From SAR86 cluster bacterium (lineage in GTDB: Bacteria; Pseudomonadota; Gammaproteobacteria; Magnimaribacterales; TMED112): a DNA stretch of 64,000 nt. Below the pieces are notes generated by a model. That model made no database searches. It was not told the DNA's origin and saw only the letters and a program-made list of their open reading frames with translations. Below are positions 45,977 to 55,255 of this stretch, piece after piece (position 1 is the stretch's first letter; every line of letters begins with the position of its first letter). The stretch spans positions 1 to 64,000 of the forward strand of contig QOPD01000002.1 of NCBI GenBank assembly GCA_003331605.1. Reading direction: 5' to 3'. A program made the position numbers and the translations under genes.

Positions 45977-45982
45977 TAAAAT
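45977..45982 (+). promoter_or_regulatory. Candidate -10 for the GH84 operon (leaderless)
   Basis: TAAAAT followed by exactly 6 bp (GAAGGC) and the ATG at 45989. GAAGG lies only 1 nt from the ATG, too close for a normal Shine-Dalgarno. The 50-bp gap after prmC has no terminator hairpin. Confidence 0.4.
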
Positions 45983-45988
45983 GAAGGC

Positions 45989-46966
45989 ATGCAAAGTTTA
46001 GGCATAGTTGAGGGGTACTATGGTGGTCTCTATAGTTTTTCAGACAGACGATCTCTTATCTCTTCTTTAAGTGAATCTCAGCTTAATTCATATTTCTATG
46101 CCCCAAAAGAAGACCCATTTCTTAGAGCCAATTTTCATCTATATCAAAGCGAAACTTGGAGAAGTGAGTTCAAAGATTTCGTTCATTTAGCATCAGAGAA
46201 ATCTATAGAAATTGCAGTAGGGCTTACGCCATGCTCCAAGCAACATATTGAGCTTATAGAGGAAAAAATTGGTTATTTTAATGAACTGGGTTGTAATAAA
46301 ATTGCTTTGCTGTTCGATGACCTTGATCAGTTTAAAGTAGATGAGCAACTTCACGCACTAAATATAGCTAGATCTGCATTTCCAGGAGTTACTTTCCTTT
46401 TTTGTCCAACAGTTTACGCTAAAGAATTAATTGGCAAAGATAGCCAGCACACTACCTACTTTCAAGAATTTCTCAAGAACTGTCCAAGTGGTATCGAAAT
46501 TTTATGGACAGGTGAAAAAGTTATTTCAACAAACTTAAATTTTGACTCTGAGTCGGCACTTGTCGGATTTCCTTCAGACAGAATAGCTATATGGGATAAT
46601 TATTTCACCGTTGATTCTCGCCCTAAGAGACTTAGTCTTACAAACTTTAATCACTTAGATCTCAGCTATTTAAAAACAAAAACAAATTACTTTGTAAACC
46701 TTACAGGGATGGAGCGAACGGATAAATTAATTATTGACATATTTGGGAATCTCTTAAGCTCCTCTGGAACTGAGTTAAAGAATATTCTGCAAAGACATGG
46801 CGTTCCTGATGCTCTGATTGAGATGATAGATTTGTTTGATCCTGAAATAAAAATTAAACTGTTAGAAAGTGACAAAGAAAAATTACATAAAATAATTTTT
46901 TCATGGTTCCATCCATTAAAGAATGAATGGTATCCTTATTTGCACAATCTAAAAAACTGGGGGTAA
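45989..46966 (+). CDS. GH84-type beta-N-acetylglucosaminidase (O-GlcNAcase-like)
   Basis: A 325-residue single-domain protein with the glycoside hydrolase 84 core. It starts directly with LGIVEGYYGGLYSFSDR (family: G-V-V-E-G-F-Y-G), then FYAPKEDPF, the catalytic Asp pair Asp110-Asp111 in ALLFDDLD, and IAIWDNYFTVD. GH84 removes beta-linked GlcNAc by substrate-assisted catalysis. No signal peptide or accessory domain is present, so it is predicted to be cytosolic, unlike secreted NagJ-type enzymes. It is 2 nt upstream of an acyl-CoA ligase. The substrate here is unknown; GlcNAc-glycans or peptidoglycan fragments are possible. Confidence 0.85.
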   Translation: MQSLGIVEGYYGGLYSFSDRRSLISSLSESQLNSYFYAPKEDPFLRANFHLYQSETWRSEFKDFVHLASEKSIEIAVGLTPCSKQHIELIEEKIGYFNELGCNKIALLFDDLDQFKVDEQLHALNIARSAFPGVTFLFCPTVYAKELIGKDSQHTTYFQEFLKNCPSGIEILWTGEKVISTNLNFDSESALVGFPSDRIAIWDNYFTVDSRPKRLSLTNFNHLDLSYLKTKTNYFVNLTGMERTDKLIIDIFGNLLSSSGTELKNILQRHGVPDALIEMIDLFDPEIKIKLLESDKEKLHKIIFSWFHPLKNEWYPYLHNLKNWG

Positions 46967-46968
46967 GA

Positions 46969-48579
46969 ATGAATATGCAAGATTGGAATCAAAACGTTGG
47001 CAGCATTATTGACTATGCGCAGAGAATCTTTCCAGGTGTTGAGATAGTTACAAGAAATCTCAATGGCGCTATTTCTAAAACAAACTATGGTGAGGTTGGC
47101 AGAAGAGCAAAAAAACTTGGATCAGCCTTAGAAAAATATGGTATCAAGCATGGGCAGAATGTTGGCTCCTTGGCACTAAATACATACAGAAATATGGAGA
47201 TGTACTACGGTATTTCAGGTATGGGCGCTGTCATGCACACCATTAACTTTAGACTGCATCCTGAACAGATTGTTTACATCATTAATCATGCTGAAAATAG
47301 AATTATTTTTATTGAGTCTGTATTTGCGCCACTGCTAGAGGCAATTCAAGATAATTGTCCCACCGTTGAGCAGTATGTGATTTTGTGCAGTAAAGAGGAG
47401 ATGCCAGAAACAAAACTTAAAAATGCTGTCTCTTACGAAGAATTTATAGAAGACGGCGATGAAAATTATCAATGGCCTACTTTAGGTGAAGATGCTCCAT
47501 GTGGATTATGTTATACCTCTGGAACAACAGGCAACCCTAAAGGAGTGCTGTATTCACACAAATCAACTCTGCTGCATGCGTGGGCTGGCTCATCGGCGAA
47601 TGGATTAGGTCTTGATAAAGACGATTCAATACTTATGGTTGTGCCTATGTTTCACGTCATGGGTTGGGGTTTACCATACATCGGTGCAATGAATGGTATC
47701 AAGTTAGTCCTTCCAGGTATGGGTATGGATGGTGCAGCTTTAGTTGAATTAATCCAAAAAGAAGAAGTTACATTAGCGTTTGGGGTGCCAACTATTTGGC
47801 TTGGGCTTCTGGGATACTGTAAAGAAAACAACATTAAATTAGATACAGTGAAGCAAACTGTAATTGGTGGCTCCGCAGTTCCATATTCAATGATTAAACA
47901 ATTCGACGAAGAACATGATGTAAATGTAGTTCAAGGATGGGGAATGACGGAAACAAGCCCATTAGCAACTGCTAATATCAGGACAAAAGCAATGGAAGCT
48001 ATGTCTAAAGAAGAGAGATATAAGCTTCAAACAAAGCAAGGCAAACCAGTTTATGGTGTAGAGCTTAAAATAGTTGATGACAATGGCAAGCAGCTGCCAG
48101 AAGATGGTGAGGCATTTGGTAAGCTTCTGATTCGTGGTCCATGGGTTAATAAGCGGTACTATAAGTTTGATGAAGATGCTATAGATGTCGATGGTTGGTT
48201 CGATACAGGCGATATTTCATCAATCGATCCTGATGGTTATATGACCATTGTTGATAGAGCAAAAGACGTTATAAAGTCCGGTGGAGAATGGATTAGTTCT
48301 GTAGATCTAGAAAATGCTGCTCAAGGACACCCTGATGTTATACAATCCTGTGTAATTGGTGTTGCTCATCCAAAATGGGATGAAAGACCTTTGCTATTAG
48401 TTGTACCGGCAAATGATAAAAAGGACAAAGAATCCATATTTGCATATCTAGAAGACAAAATAGCAAAGTGGTGGAAACCAGACGATATTGTATTTGTAGG
48501 TGAATTACCAATTGGGGCAACAGGTAAAGTTCTTAAAATTGATTTAAGAGAGCAGTATAAAGACCATTTAATGAAATAA
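46969..48579 (+). CDS. Acyl-CoA synthetase (AMP-forming, long/medium chain)
   Basis: ANL-superfamily ligase that activates a carboxylic acid to its CoA ester. The 536-residue protein starts at ATG 46969 after GGGGGTAAG; in-frame codons further upstream lie in the GH84 gene. The P-loop is CYTSGTTGNPKGVLYSH, followed by MFHVMGWG, QGWGMTETSP, GWFDTGDI and the C-terminal catalytic Lys in GATGKVLK. The closest class by eye is the FadD3/AlkK-type medium-chain synthetases. The MaoC hydratase follows by 10 nt, consistent with an acyl-chain pathway. Confidence 0.92.
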   Translation: MNMQDWNQNVGSIIDYAQRIFPGVEIVTRNLNGAISKTNYGEVGRRAKKLGSALEKYGIKHGQNVGSLALNTYRNMEMYYGISGMGAVMHTINFRLHPEQIVYIINHAENRIIFIESVFAPLLEAIQDNCPTVEQYVILCSKEEMPETKLKNAVSYEEFIEDGDENYQWPTLGEDAPCGLCYTSGTTGNPKGVLYSHKSTLLHAWAGSSANGLGLDKDDSILMVVPMFHVMGWGLPYIGAMNGIKLVLPGMGMDGAALVELIQKEEVTLAFGVPTIWLGLLGYCKENNIKLDTVKQTVIGGSAVPYSMIKQFDEEHDVNVVQGWGMTETSPLATANIRTKAMEAMSKEERYKLQTKQGKPVYGVELKIVDDNGKQLPEDGEAFGKLLIRGPWVNKRYYKFDEDAIDVDGWFDTGDISSIDPDGYMTIVDRAKDVIKSGGEWISSVDLENAAQGHPDVIQSCVIGVAHPKWDERPLLLVVPANDKKDKESIFAYLEDKIAKWWKPDDIVFVGELPIGATGKVLKIDLREQYKDHLMK

Positions 48580-48589
48580 GGAGTAACAA

Positions 48590-49039
48590 ATGGAAGCTAT
48601 TAAAGTAGAAGATTTAGGTAATCACGTTGGAGTTGTTAGAAGCACACCTTGGTTCACTGTTACACAAGACATGATCAATAATTTTGCAGACGTTTCCGAT
48701 GATCATCAGTTTATTCATGTGGATCCTGAGCAGGCCGCACCAATATTTGGTAGTACTATTGCACATGGAGCTTTAATGCTTTCCCTATCAATTGGTAAAG
48801 GATATGAAACTGCTCTGGTTGTTGAAGGCACCAAAATGGCAATGAACTACGGGTACGATAAGGTCCGTTTTATAAACCCTGTGCCGGTAGATTCCAAGTG
48901 TCGCTATAACTCAAGTCTGCTTGAGGTAAACGATAAAGGAGGAGGCAGGCTGCTAATGAAGTTTAAGATTGAACTTGAAGTTGAGGGCTCAGATAAGCCA
49001 GGCTTTATTGCAGAAAACCTCGCAATGATTTTTGTATAA
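48590..49039 (+). CDS. MaoC-like enoyl-CoA hydratase (hot-dog fold)
   Basis: A 149-residue single hot-dog domain. VTQDMINNFADVSDDHQFIHVD contains the hydratase Asp/His pair (D-x-x-x-x-H), followed by FGSTIAHGALMLSL, the other conserved MaoC segment. It would hydrate a trans-2-enoyl-CoA, perhaps one made from the acyl-CoA of the upstream ligase. A clear AAGGAG ribosome site lies before the ATG. The end overlaps the next gene by 8 nt. Confidence 0.9.
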   Translation: MEAIKVEDLGNHVGVVRSTPWFTVTQDMINNFADVSDDHQFIHVDPEQAAPIFGSTIAHGALMLSLSIGKGYETALVVEGTKMAMNYGYDKVRFINPVPVDSKCRYNSSLLEVNDKGGGRLLMKFKIELEVEGSDKPGFIAENLAMIFV

Positions 49040-50153
49040 GAAGCACTTTTCAGTAGTACTACTTCTGCTTATAACAGGGTGTTCAAATGAATATCTAGAC
49101 GTTGATTCGTGTGAAAGTAAAGGCGTTTTAGAGCTAATCTGCAATCTGCAAAATCCTGAAGATTTTGCCAAAATTCCTGAAGAAGATTCTTTGATAGTTT
49201 CACAATTTGCTGGCTTGGCCGAGCTAAATCATGGCAAAACTAATGAAGGTAAACTTTCTAGATTAAATTTAAATACCAAAGAGGTTGTTGATTTTAATAT
49301 TGTTTTTTTAGAGAACAACATCACTTATCTAGGTCAGCAAAATTGTCAGCCCTATAGCAGTTTTTACCCTCATGGTATTGATCTACACCATGACATAAAG
49401 GTTGCAGGAGAAAACCTTAGTCCATTTTTAGAAGAGGCCTACCTTCTTGCTGTTGTAAACCATACAATTATTGATCGAATCGAATTTTTTCTTCTTTTTC
49501 CAGACTACGTAAATTTTTCAGATGCTGGGCCAAATACTCTCTATTGGGTTGGTTGTGTTGAAGGCCCAAATCAAAATACCTATTTCAATGATATTGTCAT
49601 TGCAGATGCAGATGGCAGCTTTTATGCCACGCATCAATACAATAAGGATATGGGGTTAACAGAACTTACTTTCCGCAGTGTACTAAGACTTGATACAGGT
49701 TTTGTATATCAGTGGAGCCCAACAGATGGTTTTAATAAATTATCTGATTCCGGTGGGGCATGGCCTAATGGCATAGAGAAGATGGACTACAGATTGTACG
49801 TTAGTTATAGAATGAATGGTTCAATAGGAGTATTTGCTAACGGCAACAGAACAGACCATAAGTTAAGAAATTACCTTGGTGGTGGTGCAGATAATTTATT
49901 AGTAGTTGGAGATGAGATATGGGCTGCTGTACAAAATACCGATTTGGGAGGATTTCATTGCATTGATGAAACATTAGTTCAGTGCCCAACACCATTTTCA
50001 GTACAACGATATTCAAAAGACCTAGAGCTGCTTGAAAGGCATGATTTTCAGGACGTTGCTTTTGGAGGAGCATCAGTTGCTTATGGAGATGGCAAACAAA
50101 TAATAATTGGCGCCTATAAAGCCGACCGTATTGCAGTCTTTACAACACAATGA
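49032..50153 (+). CDS. Paraoxonase/arylesterase-like beta-propeller lipoprotein
   Basis: Predicted lipoprotein of 373 residues. A TTG start at 49032 gives MYKKHFSVVLLLLITGC with lipobox Cys17; no ATG offers a signal. The body is propeller-like, with FYPHGIDLHHD resembling the F-x-P-H-G-I motif of paraoxonases, FNDIVIADADGSFYATH with the Asn-Asp metal pair, and LRNYLGGGADNLLVVGDEIW. Paraoxonase relatives hydrolyse lactones and aryl esters with a central Ca2+. SMP-30/strictosidine-synthase-like proteins are the alternative. Overlaps MaoC by 8 nt and the next gene by 4 nt. Confidence 0.75.
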   Translation: MYKKHFSVVLLLLITGCSNEYLDVDSCESKGVLELICNLQNPEDFAKIPEEDSLIVSQFAGLAELNHGKTNEGKLSRLNLNTKEVVDFNIVFLENNITYLGQQNCQPYSSFYPHGIDLHHDIKVAGENLSPFLEEAYLLAVVNHTIIDRIEFFLLFPDYVNFSDAGPNTLYWVGCVEGPNQNTYFNDIVIADADGSFYATHQYNKDMGLTELTFRSVLRLDTGFVYQWSPTDGFNKLSDSGGAWPNGIEKMDYRLYVSYRMNGSIGVFANGNRTDHKLRNYLGGGADNLLVVGDEIWAAVQNTDLGGFHCIDETLVQCPTPFSVQRYSKDLELLERHDFQDVAFGGASVAYGDGKQIIIGAYKADRIAVFTTQ

Positions 50154-51040
50154 TCAGATTTTTAGTTTTATTTTGCCTTTCTCTTGCAGTGACCGCGGAA
50201 ACCAAATTTTTTGTACTTGGCTCAGGTACACCAAATCCGAATCCAGATCGCTCAGGATCTGCATATTTAGTTCTTGTAAATAATACTCCATACTTATTTG
50301 ATTTTGGTCCTGGTGTGGTTCGAAAGATGTCAGCACTATCGAAAAGTTGGGGTGGAGCATATTCTGAGCTGGAGGTTGAAAATCTAGAATATGCTTTTTT
50401 AACACACTTTCACTCTGATCACTCTCTTGGTTTGGCAGATCTAATTATCACTCCTTGGATTATGGGTCGAGAGCGACCGTTGAAAATTTTTGGCCCAGCT
50501 TCAACTGCCGACATGGCTGAAAATATTCTAAAGGCCTATCAAACCGATATTGATTACAGGATCAATGGCACACAACCGCAAAATTCTACGGGATATAAAG
50601 TAGTTTTTACCAAACTTAATGAAGGCCTAGTCTATAAAGACCAGAACATTCAGGTACTAGCTTTTTTGAATTCGCATGGTGATGTAAAGGAATCTTATGG
50701 TTTTGTTATAGAAACTGAGGACAAAAAAATATTAATTTCTGGCGATACTGGACCTTCAGAAAATTTAATAAAATACGGAAAAAATTTGGATATACTTGTT
50801 CATGAAGTCTATTCGCAAGCGGGCTTTAATCAAAAAACATCTGACTGGCAAAAATATCATAAAGCTCACCATACCAGCCCCAGCGAATTGGCTGCAATAG
50901 CTAAACAAATCAAGCCAAAAAAATTAGTTTTGTGCCACATCCTATTTTGGGGTGCAACTGAAGAAGAAATATTGCAAGAAATGACAACACATTATTCTGG
51001 CAAAATTGTTCTAGCCAAAGATTTGTTATTGGTTGAATAA
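50150..51040 (+). CDS. Exported metallo-beta-lactamase-fold hydrolase
   Basis: A 296-residue protein with an N-terminal signal (MIRFLVLFCLSLAVTA, cleavage near residue 16) and an MBL fold of the RNase Z/arylsulfatase-like type: GSGTPNPNPDRSGS, the zinc motif THFHSDH (residues 85-91), SGDTGPSENL and late CHILFWG. The export signal argues against tRNA processing. It may act on small esters or lactones in the periplasm. It overlaps the paraoxonase-like gene by 4 nt (ATGA) and ends one base from the convergent gatB stop. Confidence 0.85.
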   Translation: MIRFLVLFCLSLAVTAETKFFVLGSGTPNPNPDRSGSAYLVLVNNTPYLFDFGPGVVRKMSALSKSWGGAYSELEVENLEYAFLTHFHSDHSLGLADLIITPWIMGRERPLKIFGPASTADMAENILKAYQTDIDYRINGTQPQNSTGYKVVFTKLNEGLVYKDQNIQVLAFLNSHGDVKESYGFVIETEDKKILISGDTGPSENLIKYGKNLDILVHEVYSQAGFNQKTSDWQKYHKAHHTSPSELAAIAKQIKPKKLVLCHILFWGATEEEILQEMTTHYSGKIVLAKDLLLVE

Positions 51041-51041
51041 A

Positions 51042-52478
51042 TTAATTTAGTTTAGATTTTAAAATTTGATTAATTAGCCCGGGATTGGCTTTGCCTTGAG
51101 TTGCTTTCATTGCTTGACCTACAAAAAAGCCAAATAATTTATCTTTACCGGACTTATAAGCAGTAACTTGTGATGGATTATCATTAATGATTTGATCAAC
51201 AATTGCTTCAAGCTCACTCTTATCAGAGATTTGTTGTAGCCCCTTACCTTCTATAACTTTGGCCACATCTTCACCACTTTCCCAAATTTCTTCAAGAACT
51301 TCTTTAGCAATTTTGCCAGATATGGTGTTATCAGAAATTTTTTGGATTAACTGGGAAAAGTTTTCTGCGGTAATTTTGCTGTCAGATAAATTGACATCAT
51401 TTTTATTTATTAAGGCATTGAGGTCGCCAATAATCCATTTTGCTGTGAGCTCAGGATTGGCATTTTTAACTACTGCTTCATAAAAGTCGGCCGTTAATTT
51501 ATCGCCACAGATAACTCCCGCATCGTATTCACTAAGGCCATAGGCCTCTACTAAGCGAGCTTGTTTTTGCTCCGGCAGCTCTCCCATGTTGGCTTGGACC
51601 TCTTGTGTAAGCTTATCTGAGATACTAAATGGTACTAGGTCTGGACAGGGGAAGTAACGGTAGTCGTTAGCAAATTCTTTAGTTCTCATCGAACGTGTCT
51701 CATCCTTGATAGCGTCATAAAGCCTTGTTTCTTGTTCAACTTTGCCACCTGATTCAAGAACTTTAATTTGTCGTTTAATTTCGTAATTAATAGCTTTTTC
51801 TACAAAACGAAATGAATTGATGTTCTTAATTTCAGCTCGAGTACCATATTCTTTATCATCAGGACGCATGATTGAAACATTGGCATCGCATCTCAAAGAT
51901 CCTTGCGACATGTTGCCATCAGAAATATCTAGGTAGGTTACTATTTGGTGAATTTTCTTAAGATACCTTACTGCTTCCTCCGCCGATCTAATGTCTGGCT
52001 CTGAAACAATTTCAAGTAAAGGGACCCCTGATCGATTGAGATCAATGACAGATTCATCCTCGTAAATATCATGTATGGATTTACCAGCATCCTCTTCTAG
52101 ATGAGCTTGGTGTATGCGAACTTCTTTATCCTCAATGCTAACTCGACCGTTTTTTACAATTGGGTAGTGTAACTGGGTTATTTGATAGCCTTTTGGCAGA
52201 TCTGGATAAAAGTAATTTTTCCTATCAAAAACCATGGTTTCAGCAATTTCAGCATTGGTAGCTAAGCCAAATTTAATTCCTTGTTTAATAGCTCCTTCAT
52301 TTAACACAGGCAGGACACCAGGAAGCCCTAGATCTATTAAATCGACCAAAGTATTTGCTTCCTCACCAAACTGGTTACGTGAAGGAGAAAACAGCTTGGT
52401 ATTGGTTGTAAGCTGCACATGAACTTCCAAGCCTATAACGGGCTGCCAACCATTCACTAAGGTATTATCTTGTGCCAA
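51042..52478 (-). CDS. gatB: Asp/Glu-tRNA amidotransferase subunit B
   Basis: Kinase and tRNA-binding subunit of GatCAB, which converts misacylated Glu-tRNA(Gln) and Asp-tRNA(Asn). The 478 residues match, with VIGLEVHVQLTT, FYPDLPKGYQITQ, LEEDAGKS, DLNRSGVPLLEIVSEPD and EIKNINSF, then the C-terminal YqeY-like tail (KANPGLINQILKSKL). It overlaps gatA by 22 nt. The order gatC-gatA-gatB is read leftwards. Confidence 0.97.
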   Translation of the reverse strand: MAQDNTLVNGWQPVIGLEVHVQLTTNTKLFSPSRNQFGEEANTLVDLIDLGLPGVLPVLNEGAIKQGIKFGLATNAEIAETMVFDRKNYFYPDLPKGYQITQLHYPIVKNGRVSIEDKEVRIHQAHLEEDAGKSIHDIYEDESVIDLNRSGVPLLEIVSEPDIRSAEEAVRYLKKIHQIVTYLDISDGNMSQGSLRCDANVSIMRPDDKEYGTRAEIKNINSFRFVEKAINYEIKRQIKVLESGGKVEQETRLYDAIKDETRSMRTKEFANDYRYFPCPDLVPFSISDKLTQEVQANMGELPEQKQARLVEAYGLSEYDAGVICGDKLTADFYEAVVKNANPELTAKWIIGDLNALINKNDVNLSDSKITAENFSQLIQKISDNTISGKIAKEVLEEIWESGEDVAKVIEGKGLQQISDKSELEAIVDQIINDNPSQVTAYKSGKDKLFGFFVGQAMKATQGKANPGLINQILKSKLN

Positions 52479-53884
52479 TCGGATACCTCCTGAATTTTAT
52501 GTGTAATGTTAAGGAGCAGATCTTCTGAAAAATAGTTACCCACAAACTGTGCGCCTATCGGCAACTTATTGGCCAGCCCATTAGGGAATGAAATAGCTGG
52601 CAATCCTGCTAGGTTTGCTGGGATGGTTAAAAGATCCTCTTTATACATTCTATTGGGATCTGAGCTTTTTCTATTCATTTCAAAAGCTTGGTCAAGTGTT
52701 GTTGGCAGAAAAACTAGATCGACAGTTTTAAAGAACTCATCAAATTTTGACTTCATCATACGCCTTACTTTTTGCGCTTTGCGATAATAAGCATCATAGA
52801 AACCAGCAGAGAGAACGTAAGTGCCAATAAGAATTCGTTTTCTCACTTCTTCACCAAAACCTTCAGATCTTGTCTGTAAGTAAAGGTCACTTATATTGCT
52901 TGAATCGGACCTATGTCCAAATTTAACACCATCAAAACGAGAGAGGTTTGAGGAGCATTCGGCTGGAGCGATGACATAATAGGAGCAAATCCCAGAAGAG
53001 AGTTCAGAAAAATCAAGTTCAACAAAGGTATGTCCCAATTTTTCAAGCACAATTTTTGAGTTGTCATAAGCTTTTAATACTTCCTCAGAAATTCCAAGTT
53101 GGTCAATGCCTTTAAGAACCCCAATTTTTAATTTGCCGAAGTCATTTCTTAAGGCGTCTTCATATTTAACTTTATCTCTTTTAGCAGAAGTAGAATCTTT
53201 TGCATCGTATGAAGCCATGGCATCTAGCAATGCAGCACAACCAAATGCATCGCGAGCGAAAGGACCAGCTTGATCCATGCTAGAACAAAAAGCAATCATG
53301 CCCCACCTCGAAACAAGACCATACGTAGGCTTTAGCCCAGTTATGCCACATAGTGCTGCTGGTTGTCTTATAGATCCACCTGTATCAGTCCCTGTAGCCA
53401 ATGAGGTTATATCAGCTGCTACGCAAGCTGCAGAGCCACCAGAGCTACCACCAGGCACCAAAGAATCACCCCAAGGGTTGATTACTGGTCCAAAAAAACT
53501 TGTTTCATTTGACGAGCCCATAGCAAATTCATCCATATTTGTTTTACCAATCATAATTGATCCAGCTTGATGGCAGTTTGATGTGACGGTTGATTCGTAG
53601 GGCGGAGTAAAATTTTCTAATATCTTGGATGCGCAGGTTGTGCGCCTTCCTTTTGTGCAAAAAATATCTTTATGAGCTATAGGCACCCCACCCAAAGCAA
53701 GAACTTTGTAATCATTAAAATTATTATCAATATGTTGAGCTTTTTTTAGTGCGTCCTTATCGAAGGTACTAATAAAAGCATTTAAATTACTTAATTTTTT
53801 TGCTTTATCAAGGCTATCTTGGGTCAGCTCTTTTGCTGAGATTTCTTTATTTCGAAAACTCTCTCTAATATCTTTGAAATTCAT
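52457..53884 (-). CDS. gatA: Asp/Glu-tRNA amidotransferase subunit A
   Basis: Amidase subunit that hydrolyses glutamine to supply ammonia. The 475-residue amidase-signature protein has the Ser-cisSer-Lys triad in GVPIAHKDIFCTKG (Lys), VPGGSSGGSAA (cis-Ser) and TGTDTGGSIRQPA (nucleophile Ser), and GLKPTYGLVSRWGMIAF. It overlaps gatC by 4 nt (ATGA). Confidence 0.97.
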   Translation of the reverse strand: MNFKDIRESFRNKEISAKELTQDSLDKAKKLSNLNAFISTFDKDALKKAQHIDNNFNDYKVLALGGVPIAHKDIFCTKGRRTTCASKILENFTPPYESTVTSNCHQAGSIMIGKTNMDEFAMGSSNETSFFGPVINPWGDSLVPGGSSGGSAACVAADITSLATGTDTGGSIRQPAALCGITGLKPTYGLVSRWGMIAFCSSMDQAGPFARDAFGCAALLDAMASYDAKDSTSAKRDKVKYEDALRNDFGKLKIGVLKGIDQLGISEEVLKAYDNSKIVLEKLGHTFVELDFSELSSGICSYYVIAPAECSSNLSRFDGVKFGHRSDSSNISDLYLQTRSEGFGEEVRKRILIGTYVLSAGFYDAYYRKAQKVRRMMKSKFDEFFKTVDLVFLPTTLDQAFEMNRKSSDPNRMYKEDLLTIPANLAGLPAISFPNGLANKLPIGAQFVGNYFSEDLLLNITHKIQEVSDWHKIIP

Positions 53885-54162
53885 TCTACTATTCTAGGTA
53901 CAACAAAGAAGTTTTCATCTGATTTAGGCGAGCTTGCTAGAAACTCTTTTTTATTATTTCGATTATGCTCACTATCTGTACGACTAACATTAGTTAGTTC
54001 AAGTGGATTGTTAAGTGGCTCAAGATGATCTAAGTCCAATTCATTCATTTGGTCAATCATGCCAAATGTAGTTTTTAGCTTTTCTATAATTTTTGGGTAA
54101 TCTTCCTCTTTAGCACCTATTCTTGCTAAAAATAAAAGATTTTTTAACTCGATTTTATCCAT
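53881..54162 (-). CDS. gatC: Asp/Glu-tRNA amidotransferase subunit C
   Basis: Small 93-residue subunit that wraps around GatA and stabilises the GatCAB complex. MDKIELKNLLFLARI, FGMIDQMNELDLDHLEPLNNP and the Asp-x-x-x end region (SPKSDENFFVVPRIVE) are typical. An AAGG ribosome site lies 6 nt before the ATG. It is divergent from mreB, as in many Gammaproteobacteria. Confidence 0.95.
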   Translation of the reverse strand: MDKIELKNLLFLARIGAKEEDYPKIIEKLKTTFGMIDQMNELDLDHLEPLNNPLELTNVSRTDSEHNRNNKKEFLASSPKSDENFFVVPRIVE

Positions 54163-54214
54163 TAAAAGCCTTATTCTAGTAAGTTCTGGTTATTATAGGG
54201 TTTAAATTAAAGAA

Positions 54215-55255
54215 ATGTTTAAATTTTTAAGAAGTCTTTTCTCAAATGACATATCAATCGATCTAGGAACTGCTAACACATTGATATATACCAAAGAAGA
54301 CGGAATTGTCCTTGATGAGCCTTCAGTTGTAGCTATACAAGAAAAAAATGGGCAGAAAACAGTAGTGGCTGTTGGTCACGACGCTAAGAAAATGCTTGGT
54401 AGAACACCCGGTCAAATGGAAGCAATCAGACCATTAAGAGACGGTGTCATTGCTGACTTCAATGTTACAGAAAAAATGCTACAGCATTTCATTAAAAAAG
54501 TATCAAATAGCTCGATACTGGCACCAAGCCCAAGAGTATTAATTTGTGTGCCTTCAAAAGCAACTCAAGTTGAAAAAAGAGCTATAAGAGAATCGGCTCT
54601 TTCTGCAGGAGCCAGTGTAGTGAAGCTTATCGAAGAGCCAATTGCAGCTGCTTTAGGGGCAGGAGTTGCCATTGATAGACCGAGAGGGAGCATGGTAATT
54701 GATATTGGCGGCGGCACTTCAGAGGTTGCAATCCTTTCTTTAAACGGTATCGTCTATTCAGAATCACTTAAAGTTGGCGGTGATAAATTTGATGAAGCCA
54801 TCCAAGCTTATGTTAGAAGAAAATTTGGTGTAGTTATTGGAGAATCAACTGCTGAATTAATCAAATTGCAGGTTGGATGTGCCACTCTGAACTGTAAAAA
54901 AGATTTTGAGCCATTCGAATTTAGAGGGAGAAACCTTGCTGAAGGAATCCCGGAACTAGTTGTTTTTCAGAAAGAGGATGGTTTTAGAGCTTTAGAAAAC
55001 CAAACTTCTGCGATTGTTCGATCAGTAAGAACAGCTTTAGAGTTATCTCCTCCTGAATTGGCTGCTGATATTTCTCAAGATGGTATTGTATTGACTGGTG
55101 GTGGGGCATTATTGCATTGCCTTGATACCCTCATAGAGCAGTCAACAGGAATACCTACTAGAGTTGCTGAAGACCCTTTAACTTGTGTAGCTCGAGGCGG
55201 AGGTATTGCTTTGGCATTGATGGATAAAGATTTTGATCTCTTTGCAGAAGAGTAA
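54215..55255 (+). CDS. mreB: Rod shape-determining protein MreB
   Basis: Bacterial actin that guides lateral wall synthesis. The 346 residues are typical. [12 protein letters not shown] is phosphate-1, [13 protein letters not shown] phosphate-2 and [12 protein letters not shown] the adenosine motif; an N-terminal amphipathic [12 protein letters not shown] supplies membrane binding. It is in an operon with mreC (one-base overlap), mreD and yhdP. A TATTAT box at 54191-54196 could be its -10. The organism is therefore expected to be rod-shaped or elongated. Confidence 0.97.
   Translation: MFKFLRSLFSNDISIDLGTANTLIYTKEDGIVLDEPSVVAIQEKNGQKTVVAVGHDAKKMLGRTPGQMEAIRPLRDGVIADFNVTEKMLQHFIKKVSNSSILAPSPRVLICVPSKATQVEKRAIRESALSAGASVVKLIEEPIAAALGAGVAIDRPRGSMVIDIGGGTSEVAILSLNGIVYSESLKVGGDKFDEAIQAYVRRKFGVVIGESTAELIKLQVGCATLNCKKDFEPFEFRGRNLAEGIPELVVFQKEDGFRALENQTSAIVRSVRTALELSPPELAADISQDGIVLTGGGALLHCLDTLIEQSTGIPTRVAEDPLTCVARGGGIALALMDKDFDLFAEE

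Noticed and set aside
50150..51040. Ribonuclease Z
   Set aside because: The MBL motif fits, but an N-terminal export signal and the neighbouring lipoprotein argue for a periplasmic hydrolase.
54203..54208. TAAATT 6 bp before mreB as another leaderless -10
   Set aside because: Only four of six positions match and the region is very AT-rich; TATTAT at 54191 is equally good, so it was left out of the pattern.
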